NCBI GenBank assembly: GCA_039198585.1
Contig: JBCCTJ010000016.1
Coordinates: 1-20,910 of the forward strand
Direction of reading: 5' to 3'
DNA from: JBCCTJ01 sp039198585
GTDB taxonomy: Bacteria > Bacteroidota > Bacteroidia > Cytophagales > Amoebophilaceae
DNA: 20,910 nt
How positions within the stretch are numbered: position 1 is the stretch's first letter; every line of letters begins with the position of its first letter. The notes under the pieces are model-generated. The model did no database searches. It was not told the origin of the DNA and saw only the letters and a list, made by a program, of their open reading frames with translations. This document shows positions 1-7,593 of this stretch, piece after piece. Position numbers and translations under genes: made by a program.

Positions 1-846
1 TCTTTGGTTTGGGCTTTATATATTTTTTTCAAATCTTGCATAAACTCTTTTCTATCTCTTGTCGAAATGTACTTGAGCGAATTGCGTATCTGGTGTACAA
101 TGCAGCTTTGAACCTCAGTTTGTGGAAAAATACTTTGAATGGCTTCAGAAAATCCTTTCAAATGATCCGTACAAGCTACTAGTATCTCTTCCACTCCCCT
201 ATTCTGGGTGTCTCTTAGGGCTTGAAGCCAACAATTAGCGCCGTCACTTTCGTTAACATGAAGGCTAAGCATTTCTTTTTTCCTCTTTGTTGATTGCCAT
301 TACGCTATCTATCGAGTGCCTTGGTTTTAACATAAACATGATCCTCTATTTTTTGATGAATAGCATCTAAGCATACAATAGAGCAAACATTTTCCAGTGA
401 TCTACTCTGCCAAGCCTTAATTGTAGGGATGATTTGATCTGTAATTTGAGTTAGTATCCTAATAGAAACGTCTCTATCGCACATTGTGCTTTGATATCCT
501 TAGCGAAATATCTCGATAGCTCATTCCTATTCTATAAAGCCCTATTATCTTCTCTTCAAGCATGCCTGCTAGTATACTTTTTGGCTTACGTACTATTGTA
601 GGATCCAATGTGCTTTGCCTCTCTTGTGGAGTCTGTATGCTAAAAGTGCCTAGCCCGCTTTTTATACTTTTTGCTCCTTTACCGTTACGCTTATTCCCAG
701 CAACTCTTTGAGTTTCGTTAAGGTGTTCTTCCATTTCAGTTTCTAGTGATTGTTCAAGGGAGTCTTTTAGTAGGAAGACCAAAAAATCTGTTTTTACCCA
801 ATAAGGGTATGCTTTGCATAAATTACTTCAAGGCTTTTGCTTTCAT
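1..846 (-). pseudogene. IS256-family transposase, degraded and cut by the window edge
   Basis: Broken remains of a Mutator/IS256-type DDE transposase read on the minus strand. From a probable old ATG at 846-844 the reading starts MKAKALK, meets a stop, then continues in several frames. Recognisable pieces are an N-terminal block (LLKDSLEQSLETEMEEHL, KSGLGTFSIQTP, LEEKIIGLYRIGMSYRDIS) between about 782 and 500, a block with VCLDAIH near 366 carrying the first catalytic aspartate, and VACTDHLKGF near 166 carrying the second, followed by TEVQSCIVHQIRNSLKY. At least three frame changes and two in-frame stops lie between them, near 822, 782, 485 and 300. The C-terminal part with the catalytic glutamate would lie beyond position 1. 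The order and wording of these blocks match IS256-family transposases well. No functional protein can be made as read. Confidence 0.88.
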
Positions 847-913
847 TTTTTCTAAGGTGTGTTTATTCGTAATCTCTAAGGTTAAATGTTAAATAATCAA
901 AGTTAAATTTTTG

Positions 914-938
914 TTAGACAGAGTTTAGATTACACTCC
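914..938 (-). repeat. Probable outer end (terminal inverted repeat) of the left IS256-type element
   Basis: Read on the minus strand this 25-nt stretch begins GGAGTGTAATC and ends CTGTCTAA. It agrees at 19 of 25 ungapped positions with 20306-20330, which sits at the equivalent place upstream of the IS256-type pseudogene at the right edge. Both lie a few tens of bases before the transposase start. I infer that this is the element's outer end. The matching end on the far side is outside the window, so no target duplication can be checked. Confidence 0.5.
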
Positions 939-1018
939 CAACTCATGAAATGTTTTGAGCAAAAACGTCTCTACTGCTGAAACTCCCGATTTTAGCCAAC
1001 GTTTTAACATCAATCAAG

Positions 1019-1822
1019 CTATTGGCTTTTTGTATTCTCTTTCAGAATAGGGAGTTGAGTATAACCTAGTAGATCTCGCACATCATGGAGTACATTGAGT
1101 TCACTGCCATAAGTACTCTTTAAATGTTTAGGTATCAGTACCTGCTGAGTAGGTCCAGCTGCATGCACATAGGTATTAATAAGCACAGAGTAGCTACAGT
1201 AAGCTTGTATCGATTCCAGCGTATGGTGAATCATAATGACAGTCTTTCCCTCTTTAGTAAGACTCTTCAAGATATCAAGAATAAGCTTCGTTGTAGCAGC
1301 ATCGACCCCAGCAAAGGGTTCGTCCATTAAATAGATAGTAGCTTCTTGGGCAAGGGCTCTTGCAATGAAAACACGTTGTTGTTGACCACCAGAGAGTCTC
1401 CCAATTTGCCTATCGGCAAACTCCTCAATGCCCGCTAATTGTAAGGCTTGTGTAACTTTTTCTCGATCAAGCTCTCTTCCTCTTTTGAGCAAGTTAATAT
1501 GAGGATACCTACCCATCATCACAACTTCACGTACAAGAATAGGAAACTGCCAATCAATAGATTGGCGCTGCGGCATGTATGCAATTTTTTTTCTCACTTG
1601 GTCAATAGTTTCATTCAAGAAATAAACACTACCACTATCTACTGGTATCAGTCCCATGACGCTCTTAAGAAATGTTGTTTTCCCTCCTCCATTAGGCCCA
1701 ATAATACCTATGAGTTCACCTTGCGGTAAATCCACGTTAATGCCCCATAGCACTGGCTTATCATCATAAGAAACTGTTAAATCATGTACACTAAGCGCTG
1801 GTTGTTTTATTTTGTTTTGCAT
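1019..1822 (-). CDS. Metal (Mn/Zn-type) ABC transporter ATP-binding protein
   Basis: Cytoplasmic ATPase of a TroB/MntB/ZnuC-type importer that would power uptake of manganese or zinc. All ABC motifs are present in 267 residues: Walker A GPNGGGKT (42-49), Q-loop at Q85 in MPQRQSIDWQFP, signature LSGGQ (143-147), Walker B IYLMDE (163-168), D-loop GVD and H-loop His200. The IDW-FP segment after the Q-loop is typical of the manganese/zinc branch. The ATG lies inside the end of the substrate-binding protein gene, a 16-nt overlap that implies one mRNA and coupled translation. The usual third component, a membrane permease, should follow downstream (below 1019) but only an IS remnant is seen there. 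The protein itself looks intact. Metal specificity is inferred from family resemblance. Confidence 0.93.
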   Translation of the reverse strand: MQNKIKQPALSVHDLTVSYDDKPVLWGINVDLPQGELIGIIGPNGGGKTTFLKSVMGLIPVDSGSVYFLNETIDQVRKKIAYMPQRQSIDWQFPILVREVVMMGRYPHINLLKRGRELDREKVTQALQLAGIEEFADRQIGRLSGGQQQRVFIARALAQEATIYLMDEPFAGVDAATTKLILDILKSLTKEGKTVIMIHHTLESIQAYCSYSVLINTYVHAAGPTQQVLIPKHLKSTYGSELNVLHDVRDLLGYTQLPILKENTKSQ

Positions 1823-2760
1823 GATCTGAGTCCTTTTATAATCATCTTTAAATTATGCTTCATAGCACCAATATAAGTACCTTCTTGTGTTCCTGATTCG
1901 CCTATTGTATCTGAGTATATTGTATAACATGCTACAGAATGCCCTGCTTTTCTACAATCCTCTTGAATCGAATACATACCTTTATGATTAACAGAATACT
2001 CTAAGAAAATAGCTTTAATACCATGTTGGATAATAAATTTTTTGAGAGCAATACGCTGGTAAGTACTGGGCTCTGTCACTGTAGAAATATTTTGTAGAGA
2101 TACTACTTGCAGGGAGTAACATCTACCAAAATAGCCAAATGCATCATGAGATGCTACCAATTTACGTTTTGCTATTGGTATAGAGTTAATAGCATTTTGA
2201 ATCTCCTGATGCAGAATCTGTAGCTGCTGGATATACCGCTTGGTATTTCCTTCATAAAAAGAAGCATTAGCTGGATCATAAAGCTTGATCTTGTCACAAA
2301 TGAAGCGGGCAACCCTAATCCAAATTGTAACATCAAACCATATATGAGGATCTTTGCCTGCAGGGAAATTGGGGTCTTGTAAAATCATCTTGGGGTCTAG
2401 TGCATTACTAACTGGGTATACTTTCTTATACCTAGCCAAGCTATTAAAGCTATGATGCATAGGGCCTTCTAAATGTAATCCGTTGTAAAAAACTAGATCA
2501 CTATTATTTAGATTGATAGCATCTACAACAGTGGCTTCATAGGTATGGGGATCTACACCAGGCCCCATCATTGTGATTACTTTTGCTTGGTCACCTACTA
2601 TGTTGCGTACTGTATCTCCAATCATTCCCGTTGTAACTACTATTGTTAGCAGCTCTTTTCTATGCCTTTTAGTCTGACGTTCTGAGTAAAAAATAACAGT
2701 AATTCCTAATGAAGCTATTATTAAAACCAGTAGAGCAGCAAAGAACCCTCTTATAGTCAT
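1807..2760 (-). CDS. Metal ABC transporter substrate-binding protein (TroA/ZnuA/MntC family)
   Basis: Periplasmic metal-capturing protein of the same importer, 317 residues. Residues 5-25 form a hydrophobic N-terminal segment that could be an uncleaved anchor or signal peptide, followed by a basic stretch. The cluster A-I family pattern is clear: GPGVDPHTYEAT with His72, DPHIWFD with His139, ASHDAFGYF with His205 and YSDTIGE with Asp284, the four expected ligands. A His at the third position resembles TroA/ZnuA; manganese proteins such as PsaA usually have Glu there, so zinc or mixed specificity is possible even though the ATPase looks manganese-like. No Cys for a lipobox is seen at the N-terminus. 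First gene of the transporter unit; a short palindrome (2769-2789) sits just before the start. Confidence 0.92.
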   Translation of the reverse strand: MTIRGFFAALLVLIIASLGITVIFYSERQTKRHRKELLTIVVTTGMIGDTVRNIVGDQAKVITMMGPGVDPHTYEATVVDAINLNNSDLVFYNGLHLEGPMHHSFNSLARYKKVYPVSNALDPKMILQDPNFPAGKDPHIWFDVTIWIRVARFICDKIKLYDPANASFYEGNTKRYIQQLQILHQEIQNAINSIPIAKRKLVASHDAFGYFGRCYSLQVVSLQNISTVTEPSTYQRIALKKFIIQHGIKAIFLEYSVNHKGMYSIQEDCRKAGHSVACYTIYSDTIGESGTQEGTYIGAMKHNLKMIIKGLRSCKTK

Positions 2761-2768
2761 TGTATATT

Positions 2769-2789
2769 CTATTATTACCCCAATAATAG
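2769..2789. repeat. Short palindrome in the leader of the metal-transporter genes
   Basis: Perfect 8-bp arms CTATTATT and AATAATAG around a 5-nt centre (ACCCC), lying 9 to 29 nt before the ATG at 2760. It could be an operator for a metal-responsive repressor or a small RNA hairpin. It does not match a DtxR/MntR or Fur box that I know. The arms are A+T-rich, so chance is a real alternative. Confidence 0.35.
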
Positions 2790-3089
2790 GTATTTTCTAC
2801 GATTTTAATTGTATTGGTTGGAGTAAAAACACCCATGAAATGCAAAAACACAGGCACACTATGCTATAGCAACCTATGAAAATCATATTTTTTACTAATT
2901 ATGAGACCAGTATCTTAGTAACAACATGATATATTTTCATAGTAGTTATTGATAATATTAAGTTATTCTTTTTTGATCAAATCGCTATTATAGAAGTCTA
3001 TACCTATACTTATTCTAATCACAATAGATCACTGTTTACATCTAATTTTTCCAAAAAAAATCACTTATAAGTTGAATTTATAAAAGCAA
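2790..3089. other. Divergent intergenic region without a recognised gene
   Basis: Spacer between the minus-strand transporter genes and the plus-strand regulator. It is very A+T-rich. The only small ORF found here overlaps the transporter start and has no credible family features. A short palindrome, TATAGA and TCTATA around 2 nt, lies near 2995. Promoters for both divergent units should be here, but I could not identify a convincing TTTG...TAnnTTTG pair on either strand. Confidence 0.5.
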
Positions 3090-3113
3090 TTTTACACATG
3101 TAAATGTGTAAAA
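3090..3113. repeat. Perfect 10-bp inverted repeat upstream of the XRE regulator
   Basis: Arms TTTTACACAT and ATGTGTAAAA flank the 4-nt centre GTAA. It lies 64 nt before the regulator's ATG, a plausible operator position for autoregulation. An alternative is IS debris: the 11-mer CAATTTTACAC that begins at 3087 occurs again at 20802, just before what looks like another transposase gene, and GTGTAAA/TTTACAC is typical of IS256-type ends. Confidence 0.45.
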
Positions 3114-3177
3114 GGTAGAAAACTATATAGCTAAATTTGTACAAGGTGATTTATTTCAAGTTTAACACTATTATATT

Positions 3178-3414
3178 ATGGATATTGGCATAAAAAAAGC
3201 TATGGGTTGTCTCGTTCGTGAAATACGTAAAAGACAAAAAATATCACAAGCAGAATTAGCTGCTCGATGTGGTTTTCACCCTAATACAATACACCTTTTA
3301 GAATCAGGGAAAAATGAGCCAAAGCTTAGCACACTCTTTTTCATAGTTAAAGGAATGAATATGGATGAACAAGAGTTTATGTCATTACTTTGCGAAAAGT
3401 ATTATGCTACATAA
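3178..3414 (+). CDS. XRE/Cro-CI family helix-turn-helix regulator
   Basis: Small DNA-binding protein of 78 residues consisting of one HTH domain and little else. The start reads MDIGIKKAMGCLVREIRKRQ; the HTH core KISQAELAARCGFHPNTIHLLESGKNEPKLSTLF spans about residues 20-54 in the usual XRE layout (Q-A-ELA...HP-TI--LE-GK-EP-L-TL), followed by a helix ending near residue 75. No ligand or protease domain is present. It stands alone on the plus strand between the transporter and an IS remnant, with a perfect palindrome 64 nt upstream that could be its own operator. Such orphan regulators occur as chromosomal repressors, phage remnants or antitoxin relatives; no toxin gene is next to it. The target is unknown. 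Confidence 0.85.
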   Translation: MDIGIKKAMGCLVREIRKRQKISQAELAARCGFHPNTIHLLESGKNEPKLSTLFFIVKGMNMDEQEFMSLLCEKYYAT

Positions 3415-3629
3415 TTAAGAATATAAATGAATAGTCTATTTCTACTAGCCAAGTAATTTATCCAGCTTACACTTAATAGGAAAGTGTCGTCATAATCATA
3501 GAGATATCTTGTTCAAAGATAGCTTATATAAAATCTAGAAATCACTTTTTTCTATCTGAACAACTAAAAAAGAGAAAAAATACCCAATTTTTTCAGAAGA
3601 GAAGTAAGTTGCAAGCCAAGATAAATACA
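3415..3629. other. Intergenic stretch after the XRE gene
   Basis: No gene is seen. Near 3575-3600 the bases AAAAAATACCCAATTTTTTC recall the start of the duplicated segment at 4632 (AAAAAATTACCCAAAATTG), so a worn third copy of that repeat or the missing front of the transposase remnant may lie here. The support is weak. Confidence 0.25.
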
Positions 3630-4373
3630 TATTTGTATAATTATGACCTGATAGTTTACACTAACTTGAAACGAGCTAATAGCTATAGTAAAGAAGCGGT
3701 ACCATACCATTTATAGTGTTAAAGATGCCAATACAAGCGAGCTATTTTTACTACAGGTCAATACTACAATAGAGAGGATAGTAAGGTATAGAGATTAATA
3801 CCCCCATAAGCTTCCTAAGAGAGGCGTGGAGCAAGTAGATCTTACAGTTTCCGATAATATACTCCATTTTTCTAAAGAAGCCAGTAAAAGTTATCCATCG
3901 GAAAATATTTAGAAATGTGTAGTCCACTTACAACGTAACTTACTCAAAAAAGTAAGACCTAAGGATAAAAGTGCTTTTTTTCTGATTTGAAAGAAGCATC
4001 CAATAATTTTAGTTCAGAAAGCAGCAAACAAAAAGCTCGTACCAAGATAAAAAGTTTTGTAGATGAGTGGAAAGAAACGTATGGACACAGTAACTCAATT
4101 GGTTAATGAGAAATTATTTAACCCATATGCATTATTCTGTTGAAGTCAGACGTATAATATATACAACCAACTCGATTGAGAATTTGAATAAATAAATTCG
4201 CAAGATCACCAAAATCAAAGTTAGCTTGGAGCAAAAAAAAATTATTTGATTTTATTTTTATGATTATTAAATATTTTAAAGCTAACGATTGGTAGAAATA
4301 TGCAGTAAGTAACTTTCAATATCTTACCAAAAAGTACAATTATACATTAGGAAAATTTGTAAAAATCTCTTAA
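3630..4373 (+). pseudogene. IS256-family transposase, internal and C-terminal remnant
   Basis: Decayed transposase on the plus strand, from a different IS256 subgroup than the copy at the left edge. Pieces appear in shifting frames: SYSKEAV and KDANTSE near 3690-3740, RGVEQVDLTVSDNILHF near 3820-3870 with the second catalytic aspartate codon at 3853, CVVHLQRNLLKKVRPKDK near 3920-3970, SDLKEASNNF near 3985-4010, then VEVRRIIYTTNSIENLN near 4140-4190 with the catalytic glutamate codon at 4178, IRKITKIK, and finally KYAVSNFQYLTKKY up to a TAA at 4371-4373. Several stops and frameshifts interrupt it. The N-terminal third, including the first catalytic aspartate block, is missing or unrecognisable. 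The left limit is approximate. Confidence 0.85.
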
Positions 4374-4383
4374 TTAAAATGAA

Positions 4384-4510
4384 GAAAAATACCAAAAATA
4401 CGGAAAATATCACCTTTTTATTTAGTTTTGGATATGAAAGGGGAAAACTTTGTAGAATTCATATATAGCGTTTTTGAAAAGAATGTATCAATCTCTAGCT
4501 GACTTAAAGT
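4384..4510. repeat. Imperfect direct repeat, copy A
   Basis: Resembles copy B (4632-4759) over about 127 nt with roughly two thirds of bases shared by eye. Read on the minus strand copy A gives TPTLSQLEIDTFFSKTLYMN where copy B gives TSTLNQSEVETFLFKPCYVS, so the likeness survives in translation. I treat it as duplicated non-coding or formerly mobile sequence and not as a gene, because the 137-codon minus-strand frame that spans both copies overlaps the end of rplI and resembles no protein family known to me. Confidence 0.5.
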
Positions 4511-4631
4511 AGGAGTAGTTAGGATAGATAATACGAAAGTGTAAAAATCATTAAAAAATAGCTGTATAAGCGACTCTATTAATATTTTTCTAGCTAAGAA
4601 TAGCTGATAAAAATTTAAAATCCGTGAAAAT

Positions 4632-4759
4632 GAAAAAATTACCCAAAATTGAAGAATCTTACCTCTTTTTTTACTTATGGACATGAATAAAAAAATTTTT
4701 CTAGAACTCACATAGCATGGTTTAAACAAAAAAGTCTCTACTTCTGACTGGTTCAAAGT
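4632..4759. repeat. Imperfect direct repeat, copy B
   Basis: Second copy of the segment described at 4384-4510, offset by about 248 nt, ending about 50 nt past the rplI stop. A 21-nt part of it (caaaaaagtctctacttctga, given here in lower case as two halves: caaaaaagtc and tctacttctga) matches about 960-980 with two differences, directly outside the left IS end. This suggests a dispersed repeat that is present more widely in the genome. Confidence 0.5.
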
Positions 4760-4808
4760 CGAGGTATCTACTTGATTTTGTTCTTGATGGTTTCTATTTG
4801 TACAAAGG

Positions 4809-5255
4809 CTAAGATTCTGATTGCACTTCAAGAGTAAATGTAGATTCTACATCATAGCCTAAGTTCACTTTTACATCATACTTACCTACTTGTTTAATAG
4901 TAGCTAGCAATGTCACTTGGTTATGGGCTACTTTAATATCATGCTTCTTAAGTAAGTTAGCTACTTGGAGAGGAGTTACAGAGCCAAATATTTTACCACT
5001 TTTGCTTGCTTTTACTAAAAGGGCAAGATTGAGCTCTTGAATTTGATAAGCAGCAGCTTCCGCCTCTTCCTTAAGCCTGGTAAGTCGATGATTAGCCTGT
5101 TTTGTATTCTCTAAAGCTATCTTTTTACTCGCTTTAGTAGCTAAAATAGCAAGTCCTCTCGGTATTAAATAGTTAGCACCATAGCCATTTCTAACAGTAA
5201 CAATACTATATTTCTTCCCTAGACTAGGAATATTTGAGTGCAGTATAACTTCCAT
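4809..5255 (-). CDS. rplI: 50S ribosomal protein L9
   Basis: Large-subunit protein that binds 23S rRNA near the L1 stalk base through its N-terminal domain. At 148 residues it has the usual family length. The N-domain MEVILHSNIPSLGKKYSIVTVRNGYGANYLIP has the family pattern (MEVIL--D---LGKKG--V-VK-GYARNYLIP), with a longer variable stretch in place of some lysines. A long central helix (about 45-75) leads to the C-domain, where GKIFGSVTPLQVANLL (about 88-103) is the conserved C-domain motif. It starts 1 nt after rpsR and is the last gene of the block. No strong terminator is visible after it. Confidence 0.96.
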   Translation of the reverse strand: MEVILHSNIPSLGKKYSIVTVRNGYGANYLIPRGLAILATKASKKIALENTKQANHRLTRLKEEAEAAAYQIQELNLALLVKASKSGKIFGSVTPLQVANLLKKHDIKVAHNQVTLLATIKQVGKYDVKVNLGYDVESTFTLEVQSES

Positions 5256-5256
5256 A

Positions 5257-5538
5257 TTATTGAGTTGGTTGTAAATTAGATGCTAAGTAAGGCAAATAAG
5301 CCATTGTTCTACTTCTTTTAATAGCTCTTGCTATTCTTCTTTGGTGACGATCACAATTCCCTGTATAGCGTGGAGGTAATATATTACCTTGTAGATTAAG
5401 AAACCCTGTTAAGAAGTTTACTTCCTTATAATCTATATAACGCATATTAAATTTGCACGCACGGCAGTATTTCTTTTTTACTTTTTTTTTAGGAATCTTA
5501 ACGTTATTGAGCCTATTTTGATTCTTGTTCTTTTTCAT
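5257..5538 (-). CDS. rpsR: 30S ribosomal protein S18
   Basis: Small-subunit platform protein that pairs with S6 on 16S rRNA. It has 93 residues with a lysine-rich N-terminal tail (1-23), then YCRACKFNMRYIDYKEVNFL and the conserved GNILPPRYTGNCDRHQRRIARAIKRSR, ending in a family-like MAYLPY. Its start lies 26 nt inside the end of rpsF, so translation of the two partner proteins is probably coupled. It is followed by rplI after 1 nt. The rpsF-rpsR-rplI order is the standard bacterial one. Confidence 0.96.
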   Translation of the reverse strand: MKKNKNQNRLNNVKIPKKKVKKKYCRACKFNMRYIDYKEVNFLTGFLNLQGNILPPRYTGNCDRHQRRIARAIKRSRTMAYLPYLASNLQPTQ

Positions 5539-5953
5539 CTTGTTGGGTGGATTGGATGTTCAAGTTTTTTTTGTTGAATTTTTCTTCTTTATCATATAAT
5601 ACTTCTGAGGAACTCTTGGTAGATATCTTATTACTTAATTTTTTTTGTTCGTTATAAGTTATAGCATATTTATCTAAGGCAATAGTGATATAACGTATAA
5701 TAGCTTCTTCACGCTGATAAAAAACCTCTAGTGGCTGTACCAAAGCAGGAGGCGCTTCGAACTCTAATATTTGATAGTATCCTTTCTCATATTTCTGTAT
5801 AGTATAGGCAAGCTGTTTTACTTCAGAGTTATGCTGGTGGACTATAGAGCCGCTATTTTTTTTGATAATATCGACAACTTGATCCACTAGCTTTTTAACT
5901 TCCACTTTACTTAAAGTAGGTTTGATAATAATATTAGTTTCGTAGTAATTCAT
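5513..5953 (-). CDS. rpsF: 30S ribosomal protein S6
   Basis: Binds 16S rRNA as a dimer with S18. I chose the ATG at 5953 because the protein then begins MNYYETNIIIKPTL, the normal S6 start; a TTG at 5977 would add eight residues but is less likely. The S6 fold is recognisable: YETNIIIKPTL, then VHQHNSEVKQLAYTIQKYEKGYYQILEFEAPP, then VFYQREEAIIRYITIALD. After about residue 105 there is an extra tail rich in Lys, Ser, Glu and Gln, making it about 146 residues and longer than many S6 proteins. It begins only 33 nt after rplQ, so it appears to be fused transcriptionally to the alpha-operon genes. Confidence 0.94.
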   Translation of the reverse strand: MNYYETNIIIKPTLSKVEVKKLVDQVVDIIKKNSGSIVHQHNSEVKQLAYTIQKYEKGYYQILEFEAPPALVQPLEVFYQREEAIIRYITIALDKYAITYNEQKKLSNKISTKSSSEVLYDKEEKFNKKNLNIQSTQQDEKEQESK

Positions 5954-5986
5954 TTTAAGTATATCAATGTTAGTCAAAAAGCGTGT

Positions 5987-6550
5987 TTAGCTCCTATGCT
6001 GTTCGCTCTTTTTTACTTGGCTAGTATTTTTTTGTTCTTGATTAAGTAGCTTCTCTTTTGTGTTAGTCATATTTTTTTCTGTCTTTTTTGCTTGCTTGTT
6101 AAGATCAGCTATTTCTAAATCATGTTTATTTTTTTTGCGACTTCTTCTTGTTGTTTTGGTTTTTACTTCTCTAGTATAAAGTGCATTATAGTCCACAAGC
6201 TCTAAAAGAACACGTGTTTTATCATCTCCAGGACGATTCTCCAGGGTAATAATCCTTGTATATCCTCCTCGCCGATCACCTATTTTAGGTAAAATATCAT
6301 TAAATAACATTTGAACACTCTTCTTATCTCCTAATAAGGAAGAGGCTCTCCTTTTGGCATGTAAGAAATCACGCTCTACATACTTTCTAGCTTTTGTGAT
6401 AATAGGAGCTAGGTAACGAGCTATCATTTTAGCTTTTACTTTAGTAGTAAAAATACTCTTATGCTTAATTAAAGCATTACTTCCGTGGATAAGTAGTCTT
6501 TTTCTGTGAGCGCTTTTACACCCTAATGTGCTTTTACCAACGTTTGCCAT
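5987..6550 (-). CDS. rplQ: 50S ribosomal protein L17
   Basis: Large-subunit protein near the peptide exit. The first ~130 residues fit the family: SAHRKRLLIHGSNALIKHKSI, TTKVKAKMIARYLAPIITKA and the signature GDRRGGYTRIITLENRPGDD, then LLELVDYNALY. Residues about 130-187 form a Lys/Glu/Asn/Gln-rich tail without family counterpart in short L17 proteins; tails here are common in Bacteroidota. The N-terminus (MANVGKSTLGCKS) differs from the usual MRH-K---L-R. It is 9 nt after rpoA, as in the alpha operon of most bacteria. Confidence 0.95.
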   Translation of the reverse strand: MANVGKSTLGCKSAHRKRLLIHGSNALIKHKSIFTTKVKAKMIARYLAPIITKARKYVERDFLHAKRRASSLLGDKKSVQMLFNDILPKIGDRRGGYTRIITLENRPGDDKTRVLLELVDYNALYTREVKTKTTRRSRKKNKHDLEIADLNKQAKKTEKNMTNTKEKLLNQEQKNTSQVKKSEQHRS

Positions 6551-6559
6551 AATTGATTA

Positions 6560-7549
6560 TTAATTTTTCTTTTGTGAAGAGCCAATGTCCATTCCAAAAG
6601 TAAGCTTTTTAGCTCTCAAAAGTTCTTCAAGCTCTTCCATAGACTTTTTACCTAAATTTTTAAATTTCATGAAATTTGGTAATTTCATACTTACAATATC
6701 CCCTAAAGTTAAGATACCTTTGAATTTTAAGCTATTAACAATACGCTGAGATAGACCAAGCTTGTCACTAGGCGTTTCTAATAGTCGACGAAAACTCTCT
6801 ATTTCTTGATCAATAGTTTCAACTTGTTTGTCCTCTTCAGACATAGTAGATACTTGCTCTGTACATAATAGAGCAAAATGCTCACGCAAAGTAGCCGCAG
6901 CTTCACGAAGTGCTTGTTCGGGTGTTATAGAACGATCTGTGGTGATTAAGATAACTAGCTTTTCATAATCTGTTTTACTGCCTACCAACTTGTCTTCGCG
7001 TTTTAAAGAAACATTAGTAACTGGTGAAAACATGGCGTCAATATCAACTTCTCCTAACACTTGTGGGCCATTAGATCTATCATTTGCTAATGAAAAGCCG
7101 CGTCCAGCTTCTACAGTAAGTTGTAGTTCAAAATTAGCACTTTCATCCATCTTACAAATAACAAGATCAGGGTTCAGAATCTCAAAGTCAGTAGTAGTAT
7201 GTTGAATATCTCCTGCTTTAAATATAGTCTTATCTTTGAGTGTAACACGAATAACAGCACTATCAGTATCTCCCAGTTTCTTAAATCGGACTTTCTTGAG
7301 GTTGAGGATAATATCAGTAAGGTCTTCGGTAACACCAGGAATATTACCAAACTGATGAGGAACATTTTCTGGAAGCTTAATTTTCGTGATAGCGTAACCT
7401 CTCAAAGATGAGAGCAGCACGCGACGCAGAGCGTTCCCCAAAGTATATACATAGCCTTGTTCAAGTGGGCCCCAACTGAATACTCCATGAACAGGAGTAC
7501 TCTCTTCTATAAGAATCTTACTAGGCATTTGTATTTTTTTGTTTGTCAT
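6560..7549 (-). CDS. rpoA: DNA-directed RNA polymerase subunit alpha
   Basis: Scaffold subunit that dimerises to nucleate assembly of beta and beta-prime and contacts promoter DNA and activators. Its 329 residues contain the N-terminal domain with GNALRRVLLSSLRG (38-51) and IPGVTEDL (70-77), an acidic linker near 235-255, and a complete C-terminal domain (about 260-320) with LSQRIVNSLKFKGILTLGDI and FKNLGKKSMEELEELL, the helix-hairpin-helix DNA-contact motif. The length is normal. It follows rpsD after 44 nt and precedes rplQ by 9 nt, the standard order. No sign of decay. Confidence 0.98.
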   Translation of the reverse strand: MTNKKIQMPSKILIEESTPVHGVFSWGPLEQGYVYTLGNALRRVLLSSLRGYAITKIKLPENVPHQFGNIPGVTEDLTDIILNLKKVRFKKLGDTDSAVIRVTLKDKTIFKAGDIQHTTTDFEILNPDLVICKMDESANFELQLTVEAGRGFSLANDRSNGPQVLGEVDIDAMFSPVTNVSLKREDKLVGSKTDYEKLVILITTDRSITPEQALREAAATLREHFALLCTEQVSTMSEEDKQVETIDQEIESFRRLLETPSDKLGLSQRIVNSLKFKGILTLGDIVSMKLPNFMKFKNLGKKSMEELEELLRAKKLTFGMDIGSSQKKN

Positions 7550-7593
7550 TTTACTAAATTAACTATTTTAAAAAGTGCTAAATATCATCAAAG

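Noticed and set aside
474..782. Independent 102-residue gene at the left edge
   Set aside because: It is one frame of the broken IS256-type transposase; matching pieces continue in other frames on both sides.
2669..2857. 62-codon minus-strand frame overlapping the substrate-binding protein start
   Set aside because: Most of it is a shifted frame of the real gene and its leader.
4418..4831. 137-codon minus-strand frame after rplI
   Set aside because: It overlaps the 3' end of rplI, spans the diverged repeat copies A and B, and shows no family features; the similarity inside it is explained by the duplicated DNA.
5954..5977. TTG start extending rpsF by eight residues
   Set aside because: The ATG at 5953 gives the standard MNYYET start of S6; the extra residues have no family counterpart.
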